Shown piece after piece: positions 10,837 through 23,349 of a stretch of DNA of 64,000 nt. This DNA comes from Acanthosepion esculentum. Lineage: Eukaryota; Mollusca; Cephalopoda; Sepiida; Sepiidae. How positions within the stretch are numbered: position 1 is the first letter of the stretch; each line of letters opens with the position of its first letter. The translations under genes and the position numbers were made by a program. Location: the NCBI GenBank assembly GCA_964036315.1, contig OZ038500.1:61483446-61547445 (forward strand). Direction: 5' to 3'. The notes beneath the pieces were generated by a model that saw only the letters and a list, made by a program, of their open reading frames with translations, was not told the origin of the DNA and ran no database searches.

Positions 10837-10980
10837 GGGTACCGAGACTGCAGTTAACGGCTAGTACGGAGGGTACCGAAATTGAAATTAGCAGCTAGTG
10901 CGGAGGATACTGAGACTGAAATTAACAGCCAGGGCGGAGGGTACCGAGAGTGAAGTTAACGGCCAGGACGGAGGGTATCA
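10837..10980. repeat. 34-bp minisatellite
   Basis: Four units start at 10837, 10871, 10905 and 10939, spaced exactly 34 bases (core GGGTACCGAGACTG and GTTAACGGC), with a partial fifth at 10973. Units differ at several sites, so the array is old. Confidence 0.8.
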
Positions 10981-11189
10981 CCGATGGAATCAACGGCCAC
11001 AAAGTCGTGACCAAGGTGATCTGTGATCTGACCTTGCGAGAGATGGGCTCAGCCAGATCTACTTGCTCAAGGCACGCTATGCACGCATGAATGACACTAA
11101 GACTTTCACCACAGATATGTGAAGGGGCATAGTCAGTTGCGGAGGGTGTTGCTGCTGATGATGACGATAATACATTTGTATTGCTCATT

Positions 11190-11965
11190 CACTCTAATAG
11201 AATTCTTATCATGAAAATGAGTTTTCTAGTTTCAGTGTTTAAACGATATAAACACGCAGAAAGTAAGAATATAATGAAGAGACAATTCTAAGATTTCTCT
11301 AAGGTTTTTCTTGAAAGACACTTCTAAGATTTCCCTAATAATGTTATTGAGAAAAAATTCATCTTTAATTATATTTTTCAAAATGATTGGGCAGTTTAGA
11401 TTTATTTTCTTTTGTGCAAATGAAAAAGATGAACAAAGCAAAGGGGACAATGACTCAATTTTAACAAAATAAATCATTTTTTTCCAACATAGAGAAAAAC
11501 AAAGACGTTTTCCCTGGCGTCTCTTGTTATGATTGGTGGATGTAAATAAGACAACAGGAAATAATATTAAGAGACGACAAACGACAAAAGCCATTTTCGC
11601 CTGCAAACATGTTAGAAGCAATGTGTTAATTGCCTTCACTTGAAGACTTGACAAAGTAACACACTATGAAAGGAAGACATAAATGTAAATGAACAAATAA
11701 TACCAACGAATTAATTACATCGACAAATCCACATGCAAACACATGACACCGTGTTTGATTAAATAAAAGAAGGCCTAGACAGCATTTCAATGATGATCAC
11801 ATAAAATGAATTAATAATCAAAATGATCCGCCCAAATTTTGGAGACAAAGAATTGATACTGTTAGACATTGGTTCAATTCGACATTTTTAAGTCTTAATA
11901 TAGCATTTCTATCTTATATATTTCAAACATTCTATGAGAGATTGAATTATCTAACTATTGTATAT
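11190..11965. other. No gene recognised
   Basis: AT-rich. The 140-codon minus-strand ORF at 11232-11654 is low complexity and lacks any recognisable motif. Confidence 0.45.
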
Positions 11966-12235
11966 TGACTTATTCAAACCAGTTTCCTCATTTTTGTTGT
12001 CTTCATCATAGTATTTCAATTATTGTGCCATACTACCTTCCTCTTCTGAGATTAGATGTTCTTTCCATTATACATAGATTTATTCAGACCAGTTTCTTCA
12101 TCTTTCTTGTCTTGATCACAGTATTTCAGATGTTATACCATACGGTCTTCCTCTTCTGAGATTAGATGTTCTTTCTATTATACATTGATTTATTCAAACC
12201 AGTTTCCTCTTCTTTGTTGCCTTCATCACAGTATT
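11966..12235. repeat. Tandem repeat of about 112 bp
   Basis: Units start near 11967, 12080 and 12190 with TTATTCAAACCAGTTTC. Each holds CTTCCTCTTCTGAGATTAGA and GATGTTCTTTC. About 2.4 units, diverged. Confidence 0.75.
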
Positions 12236-12239
12236 TCTG

Positions 12240-13310
12240 TTGATTTTCCCTGTGGCCTTCAAAGAAATTTTTAGGAATGAAACCCCATCAATACTAGTGA
12301 GATAACAGCTACTGGACTTCAGAAACTTATTTTCCTAAAAACAAATCTTTCAACGGAAAGATTTTATAAATTTCAATCGCGAATAACACTGGCTACTCGG
12401 TCGATGAATTCCGAATATTTCCTTATAAGCAAACGGGTAATATTACCATGACGATTATGTCTTCCTTAGTACAATGTGGTGTTTGAATACCCACCTCAAT
12501 ATCATATTTCCTTAATATTTAGTAAGTGACAAGTCAAATTTACGCATTTAGTCAAGTAGTTTCCTGACAAGTTACTACAGGAATTTTCTCGTTTTAGCCA
12601 TAAAGTGTGTGTGAATTACAAGACCGTTTCTGTAATTAAAGTGCCTCTGTACTAATAGTGGTAGAAATCTATGAAAAGATCACTGACTTTGCTCATTGCT
12701 TGGGATGTGGAAAAACATTTGAAGAGGAGTCAGATTGATCAGAAATTCTTTCAAAATATCAGAATGAAAAGATCAAACTAAAAGTAAATTCGAACCTATT
12801 TTTGCATATTTGAATTTTTGAAACTTACAAATTATTTTTTTTAATATTGACCTTTTAATCAGATTCATCAAAATGATATATTTTTATCCTATAAAAACTA
12901 AAAGAACCCTCAAATCAATTAATAACAAGAAAATTCAGACCTAAATGATATATTTATATTGTAAGTGTAGCCTTGAAAATCCCACTCTACAATGTCCCAT
13001 AGTATTAACGGGGGGTTAAATAGGCAAACCAAAATGTATTTTTATTTTTCCTACCCTTGTAATTTGATATGAGAAAATATTATACATGTTTGGCAGTGGG
13101 AGGTTGAAATGTGAAACACTGATTTTCATGATTATGCTCTGGAGTTTATTCGAAGCATGTACTACAGGCGGTTGGATAACTAATGGGAAAGAGGCGCCTC
13201 CTATTTCAGGAAATACGATAATAACCGTTTCTTTAACAAGGCAGCTTTAATTACTTAACACTTGAAATGTTTCTTCATAATTTTCAATGGATTTCTATCG
13301 TAAAAGCGTA
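12240..13310. other. No gene recognised
   Basis: AT-rich sequence with no repeat or coding signal that I can support. Confidence 0.5.
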
Positions 13311-13314
13311 CCTA

Positions 13315-13817
13315 TCTATATCTATAATTCTCAAAATGTATGTATGTGTGTATGTATGTATGTGTGTGATCGGATGTTGTTTATGCATTTCCACAGATGT
13401 CATCCGATTTCGATTATTTTTTTTTGTTTAATAGATAATTCTTCAGTGCCAGTTTTGAGTCCAAATTGTTGGTGACATTGGCTCTCCACTACTTCCTGTC
13501 CATTATAACTCTCAGCAACGTTTTACTATTTACTATCTGTTCTTGGATATATATCTTTCATAAAAACTTTAATAAAAATAAATACTTTAAATTATTACAA
13601 TAATATTATTTATTATACAGTTCCCTTTTCAGAGCCACCTCCCCACTCAAATTGTTAAACCCTCCCCCCTCCATTTGAGTATGTGCCTCAGTTGCACTCA
13701 AATGTTGTTACTAATATTGATTTTCGGGTGGGCTAACTTTAAACTTAAACTGCTCCAATTGAAGGGCAAAAATTCCCAGTAATGAAAGACCCGGTCGAAG
13801 ACGGGTTATACAGCTAG
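13315..13817 (+). mobile_element. Candidate non-autonomous Helitron
   Basis: The 3' side has a short hairpin (ACCCG at 13789-13793 and CGGGT at 13802-13806) followed by a few bases and CTAG (13814-13817), then T. This is the hairpin-then-CTRR arrangement of Helitron ends. A plausible 5' TC lies at 13315, followed by a TATG/TGTG tract. There is no Rep/helicase coding. The 5' boundary is a guess. Confidence 0.4.
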
Positions 13818-15134
13818 TTATACATAAGCCTATATTCTGTCAATAAAACATGCATTTTATTCTATCAGTAATGCTTGCAATAATTACATGCATATAAATT
13901 AGCCTTGTATAAACTATAACCCCGAGGCCAGTTTATAACCCTTTTAAGAAAACTTATACTTAACATCAGGAAGAGGCAGTTGTTTTTGCTTGTTCCGAGA
14001 ATTTCGTTGGTGAGGATAACGTTTGAGATCGCCAGTTTTCGATTTTCACGGAGGGATGAGGATACGTATGTGTTGGTACTTTTTACTATTGCTCCTGACA
14101 CTGCTTGTGGCAGAAGGGTCGTTTTCATAATCATGAAGTTTCAGTTTTTACTATGATGAAATATCCTTATTTTCTATTGTAGCGTACGTACCAAATATAG
14201 CGTCGGGTTGATTCACGAAGTGTAAAGGGAACACCAAATATATAGGTACTACTACTATTTATATTAACGGTTCTTCCACGTACAAGATTCAAGAAATAAT
14301 TACAACTCCAATTTGTTAACCAACAAATATATATTGAATAAAATACAACAAGCATGAAATAAAATCTTATTCACAATGTAGATTAAAGAGAAGAAAATTC
14401 TTTCCCTTTAACTGTAGATTGATTGTAATCAACCGTTTGAAGAAAGTTCTCTTGTGAGATAAATGTTCCGAAATAATTGTTAGAACAAAGTTTGCATGTG
14501 AAGAATGAATAACACCAAGAAAGCAATTGCTTGAAATGTGTTGTGAATAAACTGGTTTGAATCAACAAAGTTCTGGTTGATTGTGCTTGGCGAAAGTTAC
14601 AGAGAGAAAATCTAAGTTTGTAGTTACGAAATTATGTGTCTGTGTTAGAGTGTGATAAGCAAGATCGTGAATTTGTGTTGACGGCTGGGATCTTACTGGC
14701 GAATTGCGAAAAGTCGCACTATTTAAGGAAAAGAGGTAGGCTCCCACGGAACCACGGGAAAACTTGATCTTACATTAAAAATATGTGATTGGTTAAAAAT
14801 TAACCAATCACTACACACGTACTAAACAGAATAGGTAAGTATGCTCAGAACCAAAAGATTCAAAGGAACGATTGCGATGGCTAAATTGTCCTATACAAAA
14901 GTAGTAGTAATTTATTAGCCAATCGCAGGCGAATAAAATGACTTGGAGTGTATGCGGGTGTGAAAAACATAGAAGCGCTATACTATCATAACTGATAGCA
15001 AAGCTATTTTAGGATGATGAAATTTTTTATTTTTTTATTTCAGGGATGATGAAATATCCTTATTTTCTATCATCACTGATGGCAAGGTTATTTTTAGAAT
15101 AATGAAATATCATCATCATTCTGCATCCTAACAG
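13818..15134. other. No gene; one short direct repeat
   Basis: ATGAAATATCCTTATTTTCT occurs at about 14156 and again at about 15048. Otherwise featureless and AT-rich. Confidence 0.5.
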
Positions 15135-15560
15135 AAACGTTATACCCAGCGCCAGTTTAATATGCTGCGGTAACAGATACGACGATATTTCTTTATGTGC
15201 CGTATCCATAGACGATCGTGGCCCTCCACATCTTCATGTCCCTTATAAGTTTTGTTTTTTGCTATTTCTCCCAACTCCTGTTCCGACATCCATTTATTCA
15301 AGCACATGTTACGCGCTGTTTTCCCCCTGTCCATCTTTCCCTCAATCTGTCATGTGAGTATCAAAATTTCCAAGCCCTCCTTCCTCATTACGTGCTCCAG
15401 AAATTTTAACTACCTCAACCTAATGTTAAGTACAAGTTTTCTTTTTGTTTCCATTCTCTGTAAAACCTCACATGTTCAGTTCATGGTATCTTCAACATGA
15501 TTCTTTAGAACCACATTTCTGTTGCTTCAAGTCTGCTTAGATTTTGCAATGCATCTTTGG
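15135..15560 (-). mobile_element. LINE family B, RT C-terminal fragment
   Basis: The minus strand carries the same C-terminal block as 1684-2165: a RNEEGGLGN-type stretch (frameshifted relic of RKEGLENL), then KDGQGENSA, then the open piece 15140-15334 with RLWIRHIKKYR. Several stops and frameshifts. The RT palm is absent. Confidence 0.55.
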
Positions 15561-17668
15561 TCATCCCAATGAAATTAATCCGTTACACCTTCTCAGCGAC
15601 AATACAGGGGGAAAAGATAGAGAGAAAGGAGTTTGTTGTTTGAGACCTATTTATATTCAACAGGGACGGCATTGTTTTCAGGTATCTTTTTGTTAGGATA
15701 GTTTCACTCAGAGAAAGTGCCTCATTGAGATGAATAGGAAGACATGTGTGTTTGAAACAGAATTTTGAATTCTTTCTTCTGCAGTCGTACAGAGATGCCA
15801 ACAAATCCTACGAGTCACTGTTTTCTAATTATTGAAGAATCCTTTTTTCTTTTTTTTCTTTTTTGCTCTATTTTTAGCATTAATACACACCTGTCTTTTC
15901 AGGCATGCTTAGCTATTGGCCAATTTAAAAAGAAAACTTCAACGGGCTTATTAGGTATAAGACATTTTCGAGATTAATTTCATTGAAGGATATATACTGA
16001 GCTGACCAGAAAATTTTCGAAAATATCACAACTCACAAGCAGAAGCACTCCATAGAAACGAGCAAACATCCAAGTAGACCACCTACACACAGACAGCATT
16101 TCGCCCACGCACAGAACGTTCTAGTCTAGACAGCCAGTCAGATATTAAAACAGACCACATGTCTGGACTACAACCTTAAAAACAGTTTCAAACCAGCCGG
16201 TCAGAAGTCACACACATACTGCTCGATGAAAGAGCATTAATTTACGCAGTAAGTCCCTTATAAACTTTACATATTTATAAGCCCCACCTAAAACACTACA
16301 AATATTCTACATACACACATAAAAAAGGATTTTCTTATCTTTTATTCTCACTTTATGGAGTTCCGACATTCAAATTTAGGTTGACAAATTATTTCCCCAA
16401 TTTATTTAACAACATTTCAACTCTTTTGCCTCACTTTCTCTTATTTTCTAGGTAACATTTTAATTCTATCCTCCTCTGGATTTATTTGTCTTTCCCAGCA
16501 AAAATATATCCGTGAAGTATTTGCAGTCTTTCAGGGGATCGATTTTTGCCACGTAAAAAGTTCATTCGACCTCTTAAGTATAAATAATTCATTCCATTGA
16601 ACAATTTTGTTTTAACTTTGACCAAAATGTTCGTTAGATTTAAAAGAGACATTTCTTTTTAATTTTCGACATTAACTTCTGTAATGAATAAAACTAAAGA
16701 AAGCTTTACTAGGGAAGATTGATTAGCGATACAAACATGGCGCCTTTTATATGTATTTGAGATGTACTTATGAAGAGTTAAATAAGGGGAGATAATTAGA
16801 ATGGTCTTTTATAACTTTATTGAACGTATATACTGTTCTGTTTCTTTTTCATCTTTCATTTTTTTTTAGCAACATCTAATTTCCATCTTCCTCGAATCTA
16901 TTTGTCTTTCATGGTACAGTTCTTCTCTAGGAAGTGTTTTCGGCATTCCAGGGAATTGATTCTTTTCATTATGATACTAAAATAGATGATAATCTAAATA
17001 TCTAGTGAATATGGTGAATTGGTCCAAACTTCTCACACCAATAACTATACAAAACAGTTTCTTTCTTGGTCACCAATTACAAGAGGGGTTTTATGCAATA
17101 TACCTCTGTATATGACATTGCATTGTCAGCCTGGAAACGATAGCTATCATGCAGCAAAACAAGCGGTCGTCTTCTTTGCATACACGAAGGATTTATCCGG
17201 CCAGGTTCATCATTCAATGTAATTATTATTCAGTAACAGTTTCAAGAATTCGTAGTAAAAGTAGATAGGAAATAACTCAATCGGTTTCTATCTTCAATGC
17301 TGACTTATGATTGTGGCCTTGTGCCAAAGTATACCATATAAATGTGTCTACTGTAGAGTAATAGTTAACAATCTTATTTTACAGGCCCTTATTTGTGCAA
17401 TGATACTCACATTACGATAACCTTGTACCATACTATAAATCTATTTGCTGCGCCACGATGCTTAGGTTGCATTCAAGGCGTGTTCAGTTCGTACACTGTG
17501 CTTCATACCTGTGGCCTTGGGTTAGACTAAGCTAAAACCAGTATTTAGTTACTATGCAGAGTTAAGTGACACAATACTTTCGTTAGCGCATGAGCAGGTT
17601 CAAGCAGTGCTGCCACCTGCGCACATCCAATGATATCAAGTATCCCCCGTCTTGTGGGGCAGAAAGAT
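15561..17668. other. No gene recognised
   Basis: AT-rich DNA without a recognisable coding region, RNA or repeat family. Confidence 0.5.
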
Positions 17669-17867
17669 AGCCTCAAATGTTCAAACCAGAAAAGGAGGAG
17701 AAATTGAGCTGCTGTTTACTACATTTATCTGATCTGCCGCTCCTCCTACATTCCCCCGCCAGATCTTGCAACCCCTGTATTTTCGTTTACCCCGCCTTCA
17801 CGATGTTATCCCAGTGTACCACAGCATCTATCAAGATCATTACAGCTCTTGTTTCTTTCTTCTGTAG

Positions 17868-17868
<1 letters not shown>

Positions 17869-17925
<57 letters not shown>
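17869..17925. repeat. (TTA)n microsatellite
   Basis: Roughly 19 TTA units beside LINE-C remains. Confidence 0.9.
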
Positions 17926-18039
17926 TTCCTTGATTTCTGGCGTTTACACATTTCTTTCCGGGTCCCATCCAGGGACCTAAAGTTAGAAATGGCATTATGA
18001 CACTTTCCACTGACAAAAAAAAAATTACATAGATAAAGC

Positions 18040-18620
18040 CCTTTGTAAAGTGTGGGCTATACTTGTGAGAACAATTTTTTGTATCTCTTTTAGGCATGGA
18101 CTTCCAGGGATCCCTTCAATTAGTCTACTGGAATCTTTTCCAACCAATCCTAGGGCCCCAACTACAACAGAGATTGTTGATGTTCCCATGTGCCACATTT
18201 TTTAAATTTCTATTTCAAGGTCCTTTTATTTTGACAGCTTTTTGAATATCTTCAAAGATACATTGCAGTCTGCAGGGACTGCCGTATCAATAAAGAGGCA
18301 CTTTTTTGGTTGCGGTCTCTAATAACAATGTCTGGGCGGTTGGCTTTGATTGTTCTGTCAGTGTGTATTGTGTAGTTCCATAGAATTGTAACAGGTCCTA
18401 CCTCCGTAACCGGGTCTGGGTGGTGTTCATACCAGTTTCTTTCAGTTTCCTTCCCGTAGAAGTTGCAGATTTTCCAGTGCAGATATTGGCCCACTCTGTT
18501 ATGCCGGTTTTTATACTCAGTGGGTGCCAATATTGTGCAACCTGATACAAGATGATCAATTGTTTTTGGATATTTATTACAGAATCTGCATTTTGGGCTA
18601 ACACAATATTTTAGTATATG
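18040..18620 (-). mobile_element. LINE family C, C-terminal fragment
   Basis: Two minus-strand pieces in shifted frames (18398-18604 and 18252-18530) read NADSVINIQKQLI, then TEYKNRHNRVGQYLHWKICN, then NWYEHHPDPVTEVGPVTILW and RPDIVIRDRN. This is the C-terminal domain found after the RT in a widespread group of invertebrate LINE-like ORFs. Frameshifts show it is a fossil. A related piece lies at 19331-19960. Confidence 0.65.
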
Positions 18621-19077
18621 TGCTTGGTAATTTCTAGTTTACAAGCATTGGTCCTGTGCAGCCAGGATAAAACCTTCAGTTTCAGCTTTCAACCCTGCAC
18701 TACGTATCCACTGATGGGTACGTGTTTTGCCTACGTCAGCTTGTTTGGTACGGGCAGAGTGTTGGCCAAGAAGCGGTTTATCTTGTCATTGTTTCTGTAT
18801 CTGGTCGGTTGCACTTGTCTTATTATTATATTGTCTTTTTTATTATTATTATTATTATTTACTTTCTTCTTTCACACGGTTTTTGTTTTTGTTTTTTGTT
18901 TTTTTTTAACCGGAGATCTTGCAATATGAGTGTCAACTGTACAACTCCAGACAGAAAGCAACTTTCGTCAGTTATTTACAGTGCCAAACAACGTAATCTT
19001 CTGAAGCAATCGGATACAAAGCTTTATTTCAATTTTCTCAATATAGAACTTTAATTTCAGTGATATAGTCCACAACG

Positions 19078-19330
19078 CTATAAGCTGGGATTGAAGGAGA
19101 ATGAAAAGTGAGGAGAAAGGATAATAAAAGAATAGGATTCAGGAAGACAGAAGATGGCGATTGGCGTTGGATTTAAATTTTTGAAGACTATAAGTGGCAG
19201 GAAAGCAAGAAACCGAAAGATAGTTCCACGGTGCGAGAGTGCGAGAGAAAAGACTATTAGAACCGGAAACACATAAAAACAAGCCGGAGACTCAAGAGAC
19301 CGTTCCCTTACCACTGAGAAATGTTGAAAA
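19078..19330 (-). mobile_element. LINE family A fragment
   Basis: The minus strand has the family A end: a SNSLFSRTLAPWNYLSVSCF-like block, then LQKFKSNANRHLLS. It is fused directly to a LINE-C fragment upstream, making a mosaic. Confidence 0.6.
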
Positions 19331-19947
19331 ACATAGACAGGAAGGCCATGCATGCTGAACGTAGAGTCCTTTCGAAAGAGAAGATGGCCAGCAAGTCAGT
19401 GATAGAGAGAGAAGAGTTTAGATTAGTTTCACAGAGAGCTAGGATGCCTGGAGAACTTTCCAAAGGAAACGTTTCTGCACTGCAGACGTTTGTACTAGTA
19501 CCAAGAATGTTGTCGAAAGAAAAGTGGTAGGGCTGGGTTGTTTTAACTGGGACAATAACGATCGGAACCACCCACATTCTGGCAATTTTCACTTTTGAGT
19601 TCAGGGCTTTTCTTAAACTTGTCAATTTCTTTGACTTTTATATTATGGTCACCAGAAATAGCCACGTCGATTAGGAAGCATTTTCTTTTGCCAACGACGG
19701 TGATGTCTGGTTTGGTGGTCTCAAGCGGTCTGTTTGGATGTTAAAATACCACAAGATCTCGACCTGGTCGTTTTCGATCACCTTCTCTGGCATGTGGCGG
19801 TACCATTTCTCGTCGGCTTCAAGTCTATACTTCCTATGCAGATGGGAAGTAATGGTTGTATTCTTTCAGCACAAGCATTCCAAAAGCGCACATGGTATGG
19901 GTGATATTTTCTACCTCCTTCCCGTACAGCCTGCACCTATCCGCATC

Positions 19948-19960
<13 letters not shown>
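19331..19960 (-). mobile_element. LINE family C fragment
   Basis: Minus-strand pieces in changing frames: RCRLYGKEVENITHTMCAFG, then a degraded WYRHMPE and ILWYFNIQTDRP region, then SLNSKVKIARMWVVPIVIVP and a P-x-S-x-x-ILGTSTNV tail. This is the same domain order as 18040-18620 but diverged. Confidence 0.6.
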
Positions 19961-19993
<33 letters not shown>

Positions 19994-20070
19994 GTTGTTG
20001 TTATTGTTGTTATTATTGTTATTATTGTTATTATTATTATTGTTATTGTTATTATTATTATTATTATTGA
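19949..20070. repeat. (TTA/TTG)n imperfect microsatellite
   Basis: TTA units interrupted by TTG. It creates poly-Ile and poly-Tyr ORFs in several frames that are not genes. Confidence 0.9.
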
Positions 20071-20119
20071 TTTTGTAGACATTTCTCTCAACATGTATAT
20101 GAACTATGAAGAATATTGA

Positions 20120-20934
20120 ATACTTTTAAAAGTATTTTCAATATATATCTCTTCATCATTGTTGTGGTAGGATCCACCTAATTTGCATAGCGGAGTACCG
20201 ACGATATAAATATGGTTGGTACCGGAAGACATGGGGGCGAATACAGAGATCCAACTAGAGACTCTGCCCGACTGCCACTTAGCCAACACATTCTCCAGGA
20301 ACGGTCTTCCCAGAAATATACAAAAGACTATATGTAAATATTGTGTACACATTCTTGTTTCAATACATTTTATTCTAAGTACATTTTGTGTTTGCATTAT
20401 TATTCCATGCATTAGTCAAGTTTCAACAATCATGCAAATTTTGGGGACTACAAATTCTAAGTACTCTTAAATAGAAACCTATGACTTTGCCATATCTTAG
20501 TTTATTATAGAGGCGTGAATAATAGTTAGTTAGGAAGACCCGCGAAAATTTCATGGTTTTCCTATCTGGAATTCCTGATGAATTTTGACTGTTAAGTTAA
20601 TAATTGAGTAAGCTCATGGTGAGTTCTACGACTATAAAATATCAGCAGGAATTCCCCTGTCGATCGTTAAATATTTCCGCTTAACAACTTGAACAAAATA
20701 TTGCAAATGCAATCATAAATATGAATGTTGGTCGTTATTTTAAGAAGTAAGGGGGTACAAATGAAAAGATTTGAAATCGACAACTTTTTTACATTTACAG
20801 AAGTTAAACACTTCTATATAGCTTTTCTCTCTTCCTTTCATTCATTTTCTCACTGAACCCGAATAGCATCGCCGATATGCGTTTTAATGAAACGGAATAG
20901 CCATTATTTATGGTGATTTTCGATGTGTAGCTTA
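20120..20934. other. No gene recognised
   Basis: Nothing beyond AT-rich single-copy-looking sequence. Confidence 0.45.
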
Positions 20935-21050
20935 GATGTGGCACAAAGCCGAAGGTATGCAACACTCAGTGAGGATCGAACTCACTACTCAGTCGTAACT
21001 GTTCTAGCGGGACACGCATTCTAACCATTACACCGTTAGACATTGTTTAG
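20935..21050 (-). repeat. tRNA-derived SINE family A, copy 2
   Basis: Minus strand: A-box-like GGTGTAATGGTTAGAATGC, B-box-like GAGTTCGATCCTCACTGAGT, then the tail TTCGGCTTTGTGCCACAT and CTAAGCTA. Confidence 0.7.
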
Positions 21051-22539
21051 GAGATATTGGTAGGAGACGTTAAGCACTTCTATCTTCCCTTCTTATTTTC
21101 ATTGAAACCAAGTAGTGTCTTTTCCCCACTTTCCACGCGATCAAAACTGAATAGTTCATTATTTATGAGGCGTTGGCAGGACATAACGGTCGTGCGAACT
21201 AACGAAAGTACAATTGTAAAAGGATGAGATCTTTTTTGTTGTTTTCGGTATACATTTAGTTTTCGTTCGTTATGGAATTTACTTAATATAAAATTTCTAA
21301 CCAGCTTAATATAAAAATCTAACCAGCTGTCCAAACAACAATTGTGGTCAAAAATCACTTCGTGGTCGGGCTGAGATCTTTCCAGGAGCTCCTCCTATAT
21401 ATATATATGTGTGTGTGTGTGTGTAATAATCGTGTGTGATAGACACGTGTGCAAGAGAGTTCAAAAGTCAACAGAGGAACTAGGAAGCGAACGCGCCCTG
21501 TCAGCAGCCTTCTTTATCTACGTCGACTACATCTGAAAGTAAGAGTTAAAAAGAGAAAGAGACAAAATATAATTGTCTTTTTACAGACTTAAAGAGCACC
21601 CCCACCACCACCACTAACAGGCGCTTTGGGCGTAGCGTAGTGGGGTAACTCACAGAAGAGCCTCAGTTTGTATTTGAACTCGACACGCTATACCAAATTT
21701 CAGTGTCGACAACCGCCATTCACAGGGCATAGATTCAACAATCTGTTCCTTGGCTGCAGTGTCGATCCGTTTGTAGTAAACCTAGTAATTTTGACAGTTA
21801 GTATGTCAGCAAAATATAATTCAATTTTAAAATATTTGTTTGGTACTGTATGTCTGAAAAACGTGCATTCGTTACTCTAAGATTTGATATTTTTTCCTCT
21901 TCATTTTCCTTTGGCCATTCCATTTCGTCTATTTAAACATCTCTGAACTTCCGTCTATAAATTCATTCGCTAGTAAATCTGCACGCGATCAAATCTCGTT
22001 TGCACGCGTGTAACTCTCGTTTGTGACGTGAACGTAGTGCCGAGATAAAAGCTATTTAGATATTCTCCCGTTAATTTTAACGAAAGATATTTTTGTAAAT
22101 GCACACCCACTCACAACGAAAGTTACGCATATTCAAATGCCTTAAAGTCGTTTCCGGTTAAATGTAGGAATGACATGCACAAAAAATTTATAACTATTAT
22201 GTAAATCTAAAATTTCTGTTTCGTACCATTTTATAAATGTAATATAATTAGAAATTTTAAGCCGATTTCTCTTTCTCTTTTGAGATAAATTTGCTCGGCA
22301 CACTCGCAAACCCTGGTGAGTATGTTTTGGAAATACATTCTCGCAAGGGTTTGCGTGTATATTGATCAAGTTTATCTCGGGGATTTGAACTAGGGGCTGG
22401 TAGTAGAGAGTACTTTGAAATTGTTATACTTAATTTCTTGCACATGCACCTTTCCTTTTCTGGATATTAAAAAGAGTCCCTTTAAAGACTTGACGCAATG
22501 AACGTTACTGCGCATCCATGGACATACACTTTTCCGTGA

Positions 22540-22541
<2 letters not shown>
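21051..22541. other. No gene recognised
   Basis: Short TA and GT runs near 21400. No coding or RNA feature supported. Confidence 0.45.

Positions 22542-22593
<52 letters not shown>
22542..22593. repeat. (TA)n microsatellite
   Basis: Uninterrupted AT array directly left of tRNA-cored repeat E copy 3. Confidence 0.95.
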
Positions 22594-22601
<8 letters not shown>

Positions 22602-22905
22602 TGTGTTCATACGTTATTTTTATACATACAAATATTTAAGTAAATGCTCTGTAAAACATTAAAAGTAATCTTGCTAACAAAGACGCTCCTCTGTAGCTAA
22701 ATGGTATAGCACGTCAGGCTATGTGACGGTTCCGTGTAGAATACAGGTTCGATTCCTGTCGGAGGATACATATGTTCTATGTAAATTTCTCGGACATTCA
22801 GGCCGGTAAATGTTGTTAATACTGTTTATTATAAACAGAGCATTTACTTAAATATTTCTATCTATAAAAATAACGTATATACAGAAAATGTCTTAAAACA
22901 ATTGT
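22594..22905 (+). mobile_element. tRNA-cored repeat E, copy 3
   Basis: A left arm (TACAAATATTTAAGTAAATG and CTCTGTAAAAC), then a tRNA-like module at 22687-22766, the box AATTTCTCGGACATTCAG at 22784-22801, then a body (GGCCGGTAAATGTTG, CATTTACTTAAATATTTC) partly complementary to the left arm. The module thus sits in the loop of an inverted repeat. Compare 5327-5920 and 7366-7640. Confidence 0.6.
22687..22766 (+). other. tRNA-like module, best-folding copy
   Basis: It folds as a class II-like cloverleaf. The acceptor TCCTCTG/CGGAGGA pairs at seven of seven positions including one G-T. It has a small D stem GCT/AGC, an anticodon-like stem CGTCA/TGACG with loop GGCTATG, a 14-nt variable region, and a perfect T arm ACAGG-TTCGATT-CCTGT. 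The B box is GGTTCGATTCC. Position 33 is G and not T, which argues against a functional tRNA; it is more likely the promoter-bearing part of a SINE. Confidence 0.6.
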
Positions 22906-23349
22906 CCATTTCGTAATGTGTGTGTGTGTGTGTGTTTGTGTGTGAGCGCATGCGCGTGACAGTTATATTCACAATTACAAGGATTTGGGCAATTTATCGC
23001 ATCACACCGATTTGGCTGTATGAGACTCCTGGAATGTTGAAAGTGAGGCACTTCCATACCGTGGACGAGATTAAAGAGAGTGAGACGGAACTACTTATGA
23101 CAATTACAAAGTAAGATTTTTCATACTGTTTTGAAAAGTGGCGAGCACGGTGTGATAACTGTGAGATCCCCAGGGGAATATTTTGACTGTGAATAAGGTG
23201 ACGTTACTCAAATTAGGGTAATATATTTTATTAATAAAAAAATGACTGGATATCTCCCCCCAACAACACTTGTACATATCTGACAAAATAAAAATAGTTA
23301 ATTATGTTTTGTTTTTTTATCTAATATAATATATTGGCATCGTTTAGAA
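22906..23349. other. No gene recognised
   Basis: A short (GT)n tract at 22918-22945. No other feature. Confidence 0.45.

Noticed and set aside
10922..11188. 88-codon minus-strand ORF as a host gene exon
   Set aside because: Its end overlaps the 34-bp minisatellite and no family is recognisable; possibly part of an unknown repeat.
11232..11654. 140-codon minus-strand ORF
   Set aside because: No recognisable motif, low complexity in an AT-rich region; not enough to call a gene.
22687..22766. A functional tRNA gene
   Set aside because: The cloverleaf is good but position 33 is not T, the loop gives no sensible anticodon, and the same module recurs inside a repeat family.
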